Below are positions 8,817-18,158 of a stretch of 64,000 nt of DNA, piece after piece; within the stretch, counting starts at the first letter, position 1, and the number at the start of each line of letters is the position of its first letter. The notes beneath the pieces were generated by a model. That model searched no databases and was not told where the DNA came from. It saw nothing but the letters and a program-made list of their open reading frames with translations. Origin of the DNA: Longimicrobiales bacterium (GTDB lineage Bacteria > Gemmatimonadota > Gemmatimonadetes > Longimicrobiales > Gaopeijiaceae); assembly GCA_029245345.1 (NCBI GenBank), contig JAQWPM010000019.1, positions 1-64,000 on the forward strand, written 5' to 3'. Made by a program: the position numbers and the translations under genes.

Positions 8817-8852
8817 GTGACCGCGGCGACGCAGAAAAGCCGCGACAAACAC

Positions 8853-9358
8853 CGGGCCTATGGAGCCCCCCCCTCATTTTCTCATTTCCCTTTGTTGTTT
8901 CTGAACGGATCTGTCGATCGCGTCAGCGTAGGGGTTGAAGGGTTATTGGAACGCACCAGGAATGTGAGCATTGACGCTTCCCAGCACGCAGATTAATCCG
9001 CCATTGTTCACCTATGGAAGGTGTATACGAACGAAGCTATGGCAGAGAGTTTGGCATTGTACCCAAGCTTGGTTTTCAGGTAATTGAACACAAGATACGA
9101 GCAGGCCTCAATCGGATGCTTTGACGGTTCCCGCACCCAGGGCCTGCTCCATGAAAGAGGTGTCGATGCTGAATCCTTTCTCCCCGAATCCACCGGATGT
9201 TCTGCTACGCCTGCCGGATCAACTCGATCGTCTTGCCTCCCAATCACCACCGCTCTAACCTGCGTTAAACCCTGAGACTGAACCGGATTGTTTCATATAT
9301 GTTCACCTCTGGTCTCGGGGAATGATGACCATGAGAGGAATCAACCGAGGTGTGAGTG
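8853..9358. other. ~500 bp gap with no convincing gene
   Basis: Base composition becomes visibly more AT-rich from about 8870 (runs such as TTTTCTCATTTCCC) and stays so into the PI-PLC-like gene. Two very short frames exist, 36 codons from ATG 9014 and 35 codons from ATG 9151, but neither has a clear ribosome site or a recognisable motif. No terminal inverted repeats, transposase motif or tRNA-like fold was seen. It may hold the promoter of the PI-PLC-like gene. Confidence 0.4.
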
Positions 9359-10402
9359 ATGGCATTGTCGGACTGGATGGCAGACTATCAGAATAGGCGG
9401 TTGGCGGAGCTTCACTTGCCCGGAAGTCATGACGCGGGAACGGTCAAGGGCTTCGTTGACCTAACGCGTTTGGGGACGGTCTCTAATGCGGTGACACAAA
9501 ATCTGACGATCACCCAGCAGTTGGCGGCGGGAACCAGATTTTTTGATCTCCGACTGGCATCGAAATCGACTGGGGAAGTTGTTCCTCATCATACGACGGC
9601 GGGGCAGGGCGCGTATGGCAGTCTCTCCGTCGACAGAACATTGGAATCAGCAGCCCTGTGGTGCTCGGTACATCGAACTGAAGTTGCGATCTTCCGGATA
9701 TCCCACACGAGTCTGGACACAAGGGCGCATGAAATTGTGAAGAGAAGTGGGATGGGGTCCCTGCATACGGGCAACGGAAATCTGGCTACAAAGACGCTGG
9801 CTGAGATCACTAGAGCGGGTGGCGGGATGGTGTGCATCTTCGATGAAGAGAGCTTTGCCGGTGTGATCAATCAGGGGGAAGGAATTCACAGCTTCTCGAA
9901 GCACAAGAAAAAGCCAGTTAATGATCAAGGGCTCAGCATCTGCGGCGTCTATGAAGGGACGCATACGCTGGATACGGTGATCGGCAACGGATTGCGTGGA
10001 CAATATGAGCACAATGTTGACCACTTCGAGGGAATCCGTTCACACCTCTGGCAACTCTACTGGCAGAAGACGTACCTGAACCCAGCGTCACGGACGGGGA
10101 TCGAATCCGGAGCAACAAAGGCCTTCTCGCAGTCCGGCGGGAAGGCTCACGGCGGGACCCATGCCGCGACGGATCATATGATCCAACTGATGACCACACG
10201 TGCAGGCGCTGAGGGCGAAGATTACACACTCCAAAAGGAAAAGTCGCACCGGGAGGGTTTCTTCAGGAAGAAAGTGGTCGACAAGCAGAAGGTGTTGATG
10301 TCGACTCGTCCTGCGAGAAATTTTATGCTGCCAAACATCTTCAGCTACGACTTCGTCAACGTGGTGCAGAATCAGAAAATCGTCGACCTGAATCGACCCT
10401 GA
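9359..10402 (+). CDS. phosphatidylinositol-specific phospholipase C-like protein (PI-PLC X domain)
   Basis: 347 residues from the ATG at 9359, preceded by CCGAGG at about 8 nt. A GTG one codon earlier is the alternative. Residues 15-30 read LAELHLPGSHDAGT, with the catalytic-type His24 of PI-PLC X domains. They are followed by GTRFFDLRL and VVPHHTT, which correspond to the Asp/Arg and second catalytic His regions of bacterial PI-PLC. VAIFRISH and the terminal FSYDFVNVVQN (near the end of the barrel) also fit the TIM-barrel family. These enzymes cleave phosphoinositol head groups to cyclic inositol phosphate and are usually secreted, but no signal peptide is visible here. Codon use is AT-richer than the neighbours, suggesting transfer. 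It is monocistronic. Confidence 0.78.
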   Translation: MALSDWMADYQNRRLAELHLPGSHDAGTVKGFVDLTRLGTVSNAVTQNLTITQQLAAGTRFFDLRLASKSTGEVVPHHTTAGQGAYGSLSVDRTLESAALWCSVHRTEVAIFRISHTSLDTRAHEIVKRSGMGSLHTGNGNLATKTLAEITRAGGGMVCIFDEESFAGVINQGEGIHSFSKHKKKPVNDQGLSICGVYEGTHTLDTVIGNGLRGQYEHNVDHFEGIRSHLWQLYWQKTYLNPASRTGIESGATKAFSQSGGKAHGGTHAATDHMIQLMTTRAGAEGEDYTLQKEKSHREGFFRKKVVDKQKVLMSTRPARNFMLPNIFSYDFVNVVQNQKIVDLNRP

Positions 10403-10475
10403 GCTGAGTCGACACGACCTGATCGCACGTATCGCTCGGTACCCGTCCTGCCTGCCCCTGACTGGCGCCCGGACC

Positions 10476-10553
10476 GTGGCAGAGTTCGAAGAACGCACGC
10501 CGGAGACTGAACCGCTCATGCTTCGCTTCCTTAACACGGTGATGCAGGCGTGA
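10476..10553 (+). other. short reading frame coupled to the DUF4159 gene, possibly a gene relic
   Basis: An open frame running from about 10400 to the TGA at 10551-10553 ends with EFEERTPETEPLMLRFLNTV before MQA. It has protein-like composition and overlaps the next gene's GTG in a GTGA junction. A GTG at 10476 could start a 25-residue peptide, but no ribosome site is evident. The sequence resembles the tail of a larger protein, of a family that could not be named. It may be only a remnant. Confidence 0.25.
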
Positions 10554-11407
10554 TCCCCGGGTGGGTGGCGACGCACAAGGCCCGGGTGATCGTCCCGATC
10601 GTGTGTTTCCTCCTGCTCACCGCGTTCCAAGTCCGTACCCGCGCGGGGTGGGGCACAGGGTGGAGACCGACCCCACTTCGGGAAGGTCTCCCGACGGCTT
10701 CCAACGGGGTCCCAAACCGGAGTTTCACGTTCTGCCGGCTCTTGTATCAGAGCGTGAGACGCGAACCAGGTGGGTATGGGTGGAATACTGACTATCCCGG
10801 TTCGGACTACAACTTCGTGCTCCGCATGGAGGAGCTCACCACGACCCGGCCGGCGAAGTGGGCGGATGGAGAACCGGGCTACGCTGTAGTCCGTCCCGAC
10901 CAGGACGAACTCTACGAGTGCCCCTTCATCTTCATGTCGGATGTGGGCACGCTGGGATTCGATGAAGGCGAAGTGGACCACCTCCGCGACTACCTCCTCA
11001 AGGGCGGCTTCATCTGGGTCGACGACTTCTGGGGGAGTAACGCTTGGGATCAATGGGAGAGCCAGATTCGCCGTGTGCTTCCGGATCACTCAATCGTTGA
11101 CATCGGACCGGATCATACGCTGATGCACACGCTCTATTCCGTAGAGGAGATCCCACAGATTCCCTCCATCCAGTGGTGGCGCAGGAACGGAGGATACGAG
11201 ACCTCCGAACGTGGCCGAGACAGCGAGACGCCGCACCTGCGGGCCATCTTTGACGAAGAGGGCCGCCCTCTGGTGATCATGACGCACAACACCGATATCG
11301 CTGATGGATGGGAACGAGAGGGGGAGGAGGACGACTACTTCTTCGCCTACTCTCCCCAGGCGTACGCCCTCGGTATTAACGTCGTTCTCTACTCACTGAC
11401 TCACTGA
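10550..11407 (+). CDS. DUF4159 domain protein
   Basis: 285 residues from a GTG at 10550. Residues 8-25 form a hydrophobic segment (ARVIVPIVCFLLLTAFQV) that is either an uncleaved anchor or a signal peptide. The body matches DUF4159: FTFCRLLYQSVRREPGGYGW, then YECPFIFMSDVGTLGFDEGE, DYLLKGGFIWVDDFWGS and the terminal AYALGINVVLYSLTH. In many bacteria DUF4159 proteins lie near MoxR ATPases and DUF58/BatA-type genes and have a glutamine amidotransferase-like fold; no activity is established. Here those partners are absent. It is convergent with msrQ; a weak 6-bp inverted repeat (CTCCCA/TGGGAG at 11420-11443) lies between them. Confidence 0.82.
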   Translation: MIPGWVATHKARVIVPIVCFLLLTAFQVRTRAGWGTGWRPTPLREGLPTASNGVPNRSFTFCRLLYQSVRREPGGYGWNTDYPGSDYNFVLRMEELTTTRPAKWADGEPGYAVVRPDQDELYECPFIFMSDVGTLGFDEGEVDHLRDYLLKGGFIWVDDFWGSNAWDQWESQIRRVLPDHSIVDIGPDHTLMHTLYSVEEIPQIPSIQWWRRNGGYETSERGRDSETPHLRAIFDEEGRPLVIMTHNTDIADGWEREGEEDDYFFAYSPQAYALGINVVLYSLTH

Positions 11408-11449
11408 CTGCTCACCACGCTCCCACGGATTCACCCTTGGGAGGTGTTC

Positions 11450-12055
11450 CTAATGGGACGCCTTCTGACGTTTCTTGAGAGCTTCCGTGACGCGGAATCC
11501 AAAGAGAACGACGAGGGCCGCCGCAAAGAGAAGCGGAAGTCGCAAATCGGCTTTCACCAGCCAAAAGAAGTGGACAACCCCCAGGATGGCCGCGACATAC
11601 ACACCGCGATGCAGTACAGCCCACCGCTTTCCTAGACGTCGGATCCAGCCCCTGGTCGACGTAAGCGCCAATGGGATGAGGATCACGAACGCACTGAAGC
11701 CCACCGTGATATACGGACGCTCTAGAATGTCCTCGACCATCCACTCCCAAACCAAAGTCATATCAAGCCCGGCCCAGATCCCGAAATGGGAGAACGCGTA
11801 GAAGAACGCGAACAACCCCATGGGTCGCCGGAGCTTGATGACCGGATTCCATCCTGTCATGCGCCGTAGTGGAGTGATCGACAGGGTGAGCAGCAGCAAT
11901 ATGAGGGCCGTCATCCCGGTGACGTGTGTCAGTTTCTCGATTGGGTTGGCACCCAGCCATTCCTGAAACACACCTGCGATCAGCCACGCCCCAGGCGCCG
12001 ACGCACCGAGCCATAGCAGGACCTTTAGGAGAAGGACGCTCTTCTTCTGATCCAT
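11450..12055 (-). CDS. msrQ: MsrQ, haem-binding membrane subunit of the periplasmic methionine sulfoxide reductase
   Basis: 201 residues from the ATG at 12055 (MDQKKSVLLLKVLL). A longer frame upstream overlaps msrP and is unlikely. About six hydrophobic helices are present, with the ferric-reductase-type layout of YedZ/MsrQ. Histidines at LTHVTG, FSHFGIWAG, LHRGVY and VVHFFWLVK are plausible haem ligands. MsrQ passes electrons from the quinone pool or cytosolic flavins through haem b to MsrP, which repairs oxidised methionine in periplasmic proteins. It lies 40 nt downstream of msrP in the same operon. Confidence 0.92.
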   Translation of the reverse strand: MDQKKSVLLLKVLLWLGASAPGAWLIAGVFQEWLGANPIEKLTHVTGMTALILLLLTLSITPLRRMTGWNPVIKLRRPMGLFAFFYAFSHFGIWAGLDMTLVWEWMVEDILERPYITVGFSAFVILIPLALTSTRGWIRRLGKRWAVLHRGVYVAAILGVVHFFWLVKADLRLPLLFAAALVVLFGFRVTEALKKRQKASH

Positions 12056-12095
12056 AGGATGTCTATTCAGCCAAGAGGGCCCGAGGGAGCAGCGA

Positions 12096-13055
12096 CTACT
12101 TCCAGCGCTGGAGATCCATGCCGGCGTACATATGGGCGACCTCATCACCGTATCCGTTGAACATCAACGTCCGGCGACGGCGGATCTCACCCAATCGACG
12201 TTCCCGAGCCTGCGTCCACCTAGGATGATCGACTTCGGGGTTCACGTTCGCGAAGAAGCCGTACTCGTTGGAGTTCTGTACCTGCCAAGTGTTGACCGGC
12301 ATCTCCTCCACAAAACGGATGCTCACGATCGACTTGACCCCCTTAAAACCGTACTTCCAAGGAGTGATCAACCTAAGCGGCGCACCGTTTTGGTTGGGCA
12401 GGTCCATCCCGTAGACACCGTTGGCCAAAAGGGCCAGCGGATTCATGGCTTCATCCAGGCGTAGCCCTTCGATGTAAGGCCAGTCGAGTATTCCCCTGCG
12501 CTGCCCGACCATCTCCTCTGGTCGTACGACGGTCTTGAACTCGAGGTATTTGGCATTCCCCGTGGGTTCGACCCGCCGGACGAGGTCAGCCAGCGGGAAG
12601 CCGCGCCACGGGATGACCATGGACCAAGCCTCGACGCACCTTAGTCGATACACTCGGTCCTCAATCGTGTGCGGCGCCAGGAAATCCTCGAGCTGATAGT
12701 CACCCGGTTTGTTGACATGCCCGGAGATCGAGACGGTCCAAGGATTCGGATTGAACGGTCCCGAATTTTTTGCCGGATCGCCTTTTGCGGTGCCGAATTC
12801 GTAGAAGTTGTTGTACGTCGTGACATCTTCGTACGAGTTCAGATCCTCCCCCAACTCGGATTTCATGTTCTGGAAACGAGCCGGGATTTGTTGGCGAGGA
12901 CGACCCTCGGCGGCACCGAGCAACTTCGGCGCGAGCGCAAGCGCCGCCGCACCAGCGGCCGCGTCCCTGATGAACCGACGACGGTCGACATAGACGCTCT
13001 CCGACGTGATCTCAGATGAGGGCAGATCAGAAGGCTTTCGAACACGGATGATCAT
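12096..13055 (-). CDS. msrP: MsrP, molybdopterin-dependent protein-methionine-sulfoxide reductase
   Basis: 319 residues from the ATG at 13055, with GGGAG upstream. Residues ~20-50 carry a Tat signal ([20 protein letters not shown]), as expected for a folded molybdoenzyme. SUOX-fold motifs follow: [38 protein letters not shown] with the Cys that binds molybdenum, and [20 protein letters not shown]. The end ([13 protein letters not shown]-like [20 protein letters not shown]) is typical. It acts in the periplasm with MsrQ to reduce methionine sulfoxide. It is divergent from the BNR protein gene across a ~240-bp gap that should hold both promoters. Confidence 0.93.
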   Translation of the reverse strand: MIIRVRKPSDLPSSEITSESVYVDRRRFIRDAAAGAAALALAPKLLGAAEGRPRQQIPARFQNMKSELGEDLNSYEDVTTYNNFYEFGTAKGDPAKNSGPFNPNPWTVSISGHVNKPGDYQLEDFLAPHTIEDRVYRLRCVEAWSMVIPWRGFPLADLVRRVEPTGNAKYLEFKTVVRPEEMVGQRRGILDWPYIEGLRLDEAMNPLALLANGVYGMDLPNQNGAPLRLITPWKYGFKGVKSIVSIRFVEEMPVNTWQVQNSNEYGFFANVNPEVDHPRWTQARERRLGEIRRRRTLMFNGYGDEVAHMYAGMDLQRWK

Positions 13056-13298
13056 GGAGGGTCTCCCGCATGTTGGCTCGTACTTCTCGACTGGGTCGGC
13101 CGCTCTCGCACCTGGCCGGAACAATGGACAATATGGGACGGCTCCGGCCCCTCCAACACCCTGTCGGCATCGACCCCGATAATGTTTTCGGGTGTCCAGA
13201 AGCCGCAAGGCCGCTTTCTCGCACATACGGGGTGGTCTACTTTTCCTCGCACTGTTCTCCTTGTGAACATGTCCGCGAACCCCCCTTCGGAGTCCCGT

Positions 13299-16200
13299 AT
13301 GCCGTCGCCAATCCGACGCCGTCACCGCCCGTGTTCGTTGTCTCTCGCGATCGCGTGTGCGTCTGTCCTGACCCCGGCCACGGCGTCATCTCAGTCGCTG
13401 TCGTCGCTTCCTGGCGACTTCTTCGCCTCGGCCGACTATAGACATGTCGGACCGGTCGGGAACCGCGTTAGCGCTGTTGTCGGTGAGCCAGGCAACGGCA
13501 ACGTTTACTACGTCGGCGCAGCGTCGGGGGGTGTCTTCAAGAGTGAGGACGCGGGTCACTCGTGGCGTCCCGTGTTCGACGGACAGGCAGCCCAGTCCAT
13601 TGGTGCCCTCGCCGTCGCACCGTCTGACCCCAATGTGGTATGGGCCGGCACCGGTGAGGCGTTCATTCGCTCGAACGTGTCGATAGGAAACGGCGTCTAC
13701 CGATCGACCGACGGTGGTGAGAGCTGGACCCATATGGGACTCGACGAGACCGGACGCGTGGGGCGAATTGCGATCCACCCCGACAACCCCGACATCGTCT
13801 TCGTTGCGGCCACAGGGCATCTCTACGGGCCCCAAGAAGAGCGCGGCCTCTTCAGGACGGAAGACGGAGGAACGACCTGGGAACGCGTGCTGTTCTCCGG
13901 CGTGAATTCGGGTGCCGTAGATGTCGTCATGAATCCTGCGAACCCGCGCATCATGTTCGCCGCGACGTGGCAGATGCAGATGTGGACGTGGGGCAGGGAA
14001 AGCGGGGGGCCCGAGTCGGGTCTTTGGATGAGCCGCGATGCGGGAGACACGTGGACCCGCCTCGAAGGAAACGGCCTGCCCCGCGGCACGATGGGCAAGA
14101 TCGGGCTGGGCGTCTCTGCAGATAACCCAGATCGAGTCTTCGCCCTCATCGAGACGAACTCGAACCGCAACTTCGAACCGCTCGATGACCACGAGGGGAC
14201 GCTATGGAGATCTGATGACGGCGGCGCACGCTGGACCATGGTGAACGCAGACCATGCGCTCGCGCAGCGACCGCTCTACTACTCCCGCATGGCCGTCGCC
14301 CCGGACGACGCGGATGAAGTGCACTTCATGTCCACCGTGTACACGAAGTCGTTGGACGGAGGGGTGACCTTCAGTTCGATCTTCGGAGGTGATAACCACG
14401 ACATGTGGATCGATCCGCTGCTTCCCGATCGTATGATCATCGGAAATGACGGAGGCGTGCGCATCTCCACAAACCGTGGACGGAATTGGTACCAACCGCT
14501 GCTGCCCATCGCGCAGATGTACCACGTGTATACCGACACCAAGGTGCCCTACAACCTGTACGGCAATCGACAGGACGGTGCATCGCGTGGCGGGCCCTCG
14601 AATTCACTGAGTGGCGGTTCGATTCCCATTAGCGCGTTCAAGTCCGTCGGTGGGTGTGAGTCAGGATTCGCGATTCCGGATACGGTGACGAACGATGTCG
14701 TGTGGTCGGGATGCTACGAAGGAATTCTGGACCGCCATCAACCGTCGACAGGCATCACACGTACGGTAAGCGTGTGGCCGGACAACCCCGAGGGATGGAG
14801 CGCGGGCGACGTGCAATACCGCTTCCAATGGACGTTCCCGATCGCGATTTCTCCCTATGACGGCGAAACCGTCTACGCCGGGTCGCAGCATGTGCATCGC
14901 ACGACGAACGGCGGGCAGAGCTGGGACGTGATCAGCCCAGACCTGACCCGTAACGACCTGAGCAAGCAGCAAAAGACAGGTGGACTCACGACGGAGGATG
15001 TCAGTCCAACCTACGCATCGGTGCTCTTCGCTATCGCCGAATCGTCCGTGGAACCCGGACTGATTTGGACAGGCTCCAACGACGGCCTGGTCCAAGTGAC
15101 GCGGGACGGGGGCACGACATGGACCGACGTCACTCCGAACATTCCGGACCTCCCCGAGTGGGGGACAGTGAGCAATGTCGAGCCCTCCCGATTTGCGGGG
15201 GGCACGGCGTATATCACCGTCGACTTCCATCAACTCGGGAATACCGACCCCTACGTCTACAGGACGTCAGACTACGGTGCCTCGTGGACCTCGATTAGTG
15301 GTGATGTCCCACGCAGCGTCTTCAGCTACGCCCACGTGATCCGCGAGGACCCGACGCGTGCTGGTCTGCTTTACCTGGGAACGGAGAATTCAGTTTTCGC
15401 ATCCTACAACGACGGAGAGTCTTGGATTTCGCTCCAGGGTGATCTGCCCCATGCACCTGCGCACTGGCTGACGGTACAGCCGCACTTCAACGATCTCGTC
15501 ATCGCGACGTATGGGCGTGGCTTCTGGATCCTGGACGACATCACGGCAATCCAGCAATTGACGGATGAAGTCCTGGCCAGCTCCGTCCACCTGTTCGAGC
15601 CACGACCCGCCTACCGCTTCCTTCCTCGGGAGTCTCCAAACAGCCAGCCCGGTGATCCCGCAGCCGGTGAGAACCCCGACTACGGTGCCTCGATCAACTT
15701 CTACCTCGCAGAAGCCGAAGGCGGTGGGACGATCACCATCGAGACCGAAGCAGGTGACCCCGTGCGGACGCTTCGCGCAGGAGGTCTCCAAGCCGGCCTG
15801 AACCGGGTCCAGTGGAACCTGCGCTACGATGCTTCTCAGACGCCGCGTCTGCGCACACCGGCCCTCGAACACAGTCACCGTGACGTAGGACCGTCAGGCT
15901 GGCGTTCTGCTCCTGACGGTGGTGCCATCCGGCCTTTGGCTGTCCCCGGTCGCTATCGGGTGACGCTTAACATCGCGGGCGAGGAGCAAACGACGTGGCT
16001 CGAGGTGCTTCAAGACCCGGCCTCGGATGGCAGCGCCACAGACATGATGGCGCAGCTTGACCTGCACCTGGAGTTAAGAGAGATGAGCGACTCGACCGCG
16101 GCTTTGATCGATCGGATCGAGTGGGCACGAAAGGGGCTCATGGACCTCGAGGAGCGCGTACGCGGAGAAGCTCGATACAGTGACGTCGTCGAGGCGGGGG

Positions 16201-16508
16201 AGGCGCTCGGCCAACTCCTGATGGAACTCGAGATGCGCCTCTTCGACCTGAGGCTCACCGGTGAGAGCGCGCGACAAGATACGATCCGTTGGCCCCGACA
16301 ACTCTACGCCAAACTCGCGAGTCTGACCGGGTACTCCTCAGGGACAGACGACGCCCCGACGAATCAGGCCAACGAGATTCAAGAGGTTTACCGCCAGTGG
16401 CTTGAAGAGAGTTTGGACATGTGGGATGAGCTGTCTGCGGACGAACTGGCTCGATTCAATCGGATGCTCGTCGAGCGGGGGCTGCCTCCTATCGTCTCGG
16501 AGCCCTAG
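13299..16508 (+). CDS. secreted VPS10/sortilin-type BNR-repeat protein (glycosyl hydrolase-like)
   Basis: 1069 residues from the ATG at 13299, preceded by CGGAG at 6 nt. Starts further up (13269, 13182) lack a ribosome site. A signal peptide ([20 protein letters not shown]) is followed by a beta propeller with many Asp-box (BNR) repeats: [58 protein letters not shown] and [11 protein letters not shown]. After residue ~800 comes a beta domain and a helical tail ([20 protein letters not shown] ... [17 protein letters not shown]). Proteins of this kind are numerous in Gemmatimonadota and Bacteroidota and are annotated as glycosyl hydrolase or sortilin-like; no substrate is proven. It shares its tail with the relic at 8.5 kb. 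Confidence 0.85.
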   Translation: MPSPIRRRHRPCSLSLAIACASVLTPATASSQSLSSLPGDFFASADYRHVGPVGNRVSAVVGEPGNGNVYYVGAASGGVFKSEDAGHSWRPVFDGQAAQSIGALAVAPSDPNVVWAGTGEAFIRSNVSIGNGVYRSTDGGESWTHMGLDETGRVGRIAIHPDNPDIVFVAATGHLYGPQEERGLFRTEDGGTTWERVLFSGVNSGAVDVVMNPANPRIMFAATWQMQMWTWGRESGGPESGLWMSRDAGDTWTRLEGNGLPRGTMGKIGLGVSADNPDRVFALIETNSNRNFEPLDDHEGTLWRSDDGGARWTMVNADHALAQRPLYYSRMAVAPDDADEVHFMSTVYTKSLDGGVTFSSIFGGDNHDMWIDPLLPDRMIIGNDGGVRISTNRGRNWYQPLLPIAQMYHVYTDTKVPYNLYGNRQDGASRGGPSNSLSGGSIPISAFKSVGGCESGFAIPDTVTNDVVWSGCYEGILDRHQPSTGITRTVSVWPDNPEGWSAGDVQYRFQWTFPIAISPYDGETVYAGSQHVHRTTNGGQSWDVISPDLTRNDLSKQQKTGGLTTEDVSPTYASVLFAIAESSVEPGLIWTGSNDGLVQVTRDGGTTWTDVTPNIPDLPEWGTVSNVEPSRFAGGTAYITVDFHQLGNTDPYVYRTSDYGASWTSISGDVPRSVFSYAHVIREDPTRAGLLYLGTENSVFASYNDGESWISLQGDLPHAPAHWLTVQPHFNDLVIATYGRGFWILDDITAIQQLTDEVLASSVHLFEPRPAYRFLPRESPNSQPGDPAAGENPDYGASINFYLAEAEGGGTITIETEAGDPVRTLRAGGLQAGLNRVQWNLRYDASQTPRLRTPALEHSHRDVGPSGWRSAPDGGAIRPLAVPGRYRVTLNIAGEEQTTWLEVLQDPASDGSATDMMAQLDLHLELREMSDSTAALIDRIEWARKGLMDLEERVRGEARYSDVVEAGEALGQLLMELEMRLFDLRLTGESARQDTIRWPRQLYAKLASLTGYSSGTDDAPTNQANEIQEVYRQWLEESLDMWDELSADELARFNRMLVERGLPPIVSEP

Positions 16509-16550
16509 CCAGCGGGACTTCCTCAGCGCCGTGTGAACGAGGCCCGCTGG
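16509..16550 (+). terminator. possible terminator-like inverted repeat
   Basis: Immediately after the BNR-protein stop, CCAGCGGG (16509-16516) is repeated inverted as CCCGCTGG (16543-16550), giving a perfect 8-bp stem with a 26-nt loop. No T-run follows, so intrinsic termination is uncertain. The rest of the gap up to 16776 shows nothing recognisable. Confidence 0.3.
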
Positions 16551-16776
16551 AGCCGTCCGCCCACGTAATGCGACTCCTTAACACTTGGCTCTTTTCCGGT
16601 TGCTTTCACCGGTCGCAGTCTTGACGGCGGTGCTGGGCCTCGGAGCGCTCGACCCCGTGGAGGGGAGCGCCCCAGAGATGGAGTCGGAACCGTCCTCGCG
16701 AGCGCTGTAGGGTGCGAAGAAGAAGGGACGTAATCGCCTCTCCGTGTGAAGCATCAGCACTATGCTCGGGGCGCCC

Positions 16777-17874
16777 CTAAAAGATGCTCGCCAGCAGTGC
16801 TTCGGCAGCTGCATACCACACGTTATCCGTGACCTCTTGGCCCTCATGCATCCCACCGACCAAGAATACGTTACCACCTGCCACCCCCAAATTCCGATGA
16901 TCCATACTGGGTAACGGTGGCGCAGCGAGGTGTCGCCATTCGCCAGATGCCGGCGAGTAGGCCAGAACCTGGCGAACCGGATCAGATGGGTTTCCGTCGT
17001 ACCCGATTCCATTGTAGTTGTAGGGGTTTTCACTCCCGCCCAAGAAGACGGCGAGGGTGCCCACGGTACCACCGGCACCTCTGTAGAGGACTGGCCCAGG
17101 ATGGTCCCCGAGCGACCGCCACTCGATAGCCCCTGCGCTGAGATCCCCGCGCCACGAACTGCGGTCGATTGCGAATCGCGGATCATCGTCCACCACGGCG
17201 GCACCGTCGACGTAGATGACAGAGTTCCCAGCAACGGCTCCCGTGTGGCCGAACACCGGGGTCCCAGGAATCGGGGTCGACGACGTCCACCGGTCCGTGC
17301 TTGGGTAGTAAATCTGCACATCGGGGACGTTGCCATCATCATGCCATCCCGAAACGAGAACTACGGCCGTATCCCCCCAAACACCTGCCACCGCATCGTC
17401 CGTGGGAAGCGGTATATTCGCGCCTCGGCTCCAGCTATCTGACGCGGGATCATAGACGTTCACATCGGGCACAGATCGCTCCTGCCCGTCCGCGGCCACA
17501 GTGTATCCGCCAATCAGGTAGATCAGTCCGTCGATCACCTGTGCTGTCGAAGCCAAGCGTCCGGGGCCTGGCACTTCAGCGACGGTGATCCACGCGTCCG
17601 ACCCTACGTCCCACCTATAGGCCGCGTTCGTGATGCCGTCCCAGACCTTCGTCGAATCGAGCCCCAGGAAGGAGAAGACGGCGACGCCCAGATCCGATTC
17701 TATCGCGGCCACCGCGTTGTTCGTGATGGGCTGTGGCAGGGCCGGACCTGCGCGCCAGACGACACCTTGCCTATTCTCGCGCTCGGACCCCGTCGTATCG
17801 GCGCACGCAGCCGACGACGCTAGCAGCGCACACACCGCGATGAAACGCAAAGAAGTCGGGATTAAGCTCGGCAC
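16777..17874 (-). CDS. secreted kelch-repeat protein
   Basis: 365 residues if started at the GTG at 17874, which has GAGG 8 nt upstream. A TTG further up (17937) would place an unlikely proline-rich stretch before the signal peptide. Residues 1-27 are a signal sequence (FIAVCALLASSAACADT); the Cys after SAA could be a non-canonical lipoprotein site. Kelch-type blades follow: LIYLIGGYTVA, YDPASDSWSRGANIPLPTDD, YYPSTDRWTSSTPIPGTPVF, LAVFLGGSENPYNYNG, YSPASGEWRHLAAPPLPSMD and VFLVGGMHEGQ. This is probably a six- or seven-bladed propeller that binds proteins or sugars outside the cytoplasm. Function is unknown and it is transcribed alone. Confidence 0.8.
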   Translation of the reverse strand: MPSLIPTSLRFIAVCALLASSAACADTTGSERENRQGVVWRAGPALPQPITNNAVAAIESDLGVAVFSFLGLDSTKVWDGITNAAYRWDVGSDAWITVAEVPGPGRLASTAQVIDGLIYLIGGYTVAADGQERSVPDVNVYDPASDSWSRGANIPLPTDDAVAGVWGDTAVVLVSGWHDDGNVPDVQIYYPSTDRWTSSTPIPGTPVFGHTGAVAGNSVIYVDGAAVVDDDPRFAIDRSSWRGDLSAGAIEWRSLGDHPGPVLYRGAGGTVGTLAVFLGGSENPYNYNGIGYDGNPSDPVRQVLAYSPASGEWRHLAAPPLPSMDHRNLGVAGGNVFLVGGMHEGQEVTDNVWYAAAEALLASIF

Positions 17875-18043
17875 CTGATCTGCCTCTGGTGTGGCGGGAG
17901 CGGGAAGGGGTACAGCGGCGAACCTGCCCACCCACAAATGCTGCTGAAACCAATGCCTCGGACGGGGGACAATCTTTAAGCTTTGTTAGGTTTGGGACCA
18001 AGCCTCGCCGTCACCGCGCCGGCCACAGCCCTCCCTAGGGCGC

Positions 18044-18157
18044 TCCCGACACTCGTGCATGTATGCCCCTCGGGTCGGATACCGTGCGGTGGCACAGATG
18101 CTTTTGACCGCCGGCGCCAACCCGACGGACACAAACCGCGGAAGTGGGCTGAGCTGA
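18044..18157 (+). pseudogene. relic of an ankyrin-repeat gene end
   Basis: In the gap between the kelch and thioredoxin-fold genes, one plus-strand frame reads SRHSCMYAPRVGYRAVAQML, then LTAGANPTDTNRGSGLS and a TGA at 18155-18157. The segment fits a single ankyrin repeat (TPLMYAARxGyxxVvqmLLxaGAnp). Too little remains to be a functional protein, and no ribosome site precedes the ATG at 18059. It looks like what is left of a gene related to the ankyrin gene at 1.9-3.6 kb. Confidence 0.5.
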
Positions 18158-18158
18158 C

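Noticed and set aside
8472-8852. 126-codon minus-strand frame starting MFVAAFLRRRGHEAERRG
   Set aside because: It is out of frame with the recognisable VPS10-type tail and has the Arg/Gly/Ala-rich composition of a shadow frame.
8853-9358. insertion sequence or toxin-antitoxin remnants in the AT-richer gap
   Set aside because: No terminal repeats, transposase motif or paired small genes with ribosome sites could be identified.
16578-17342. 254-codon minus-strand frame overlapping the kelch gene
   Set aside because: It reads Trp/Ser/Thr-rich nonsense across the kelch coding region and has no motif; it is a frame shadow.
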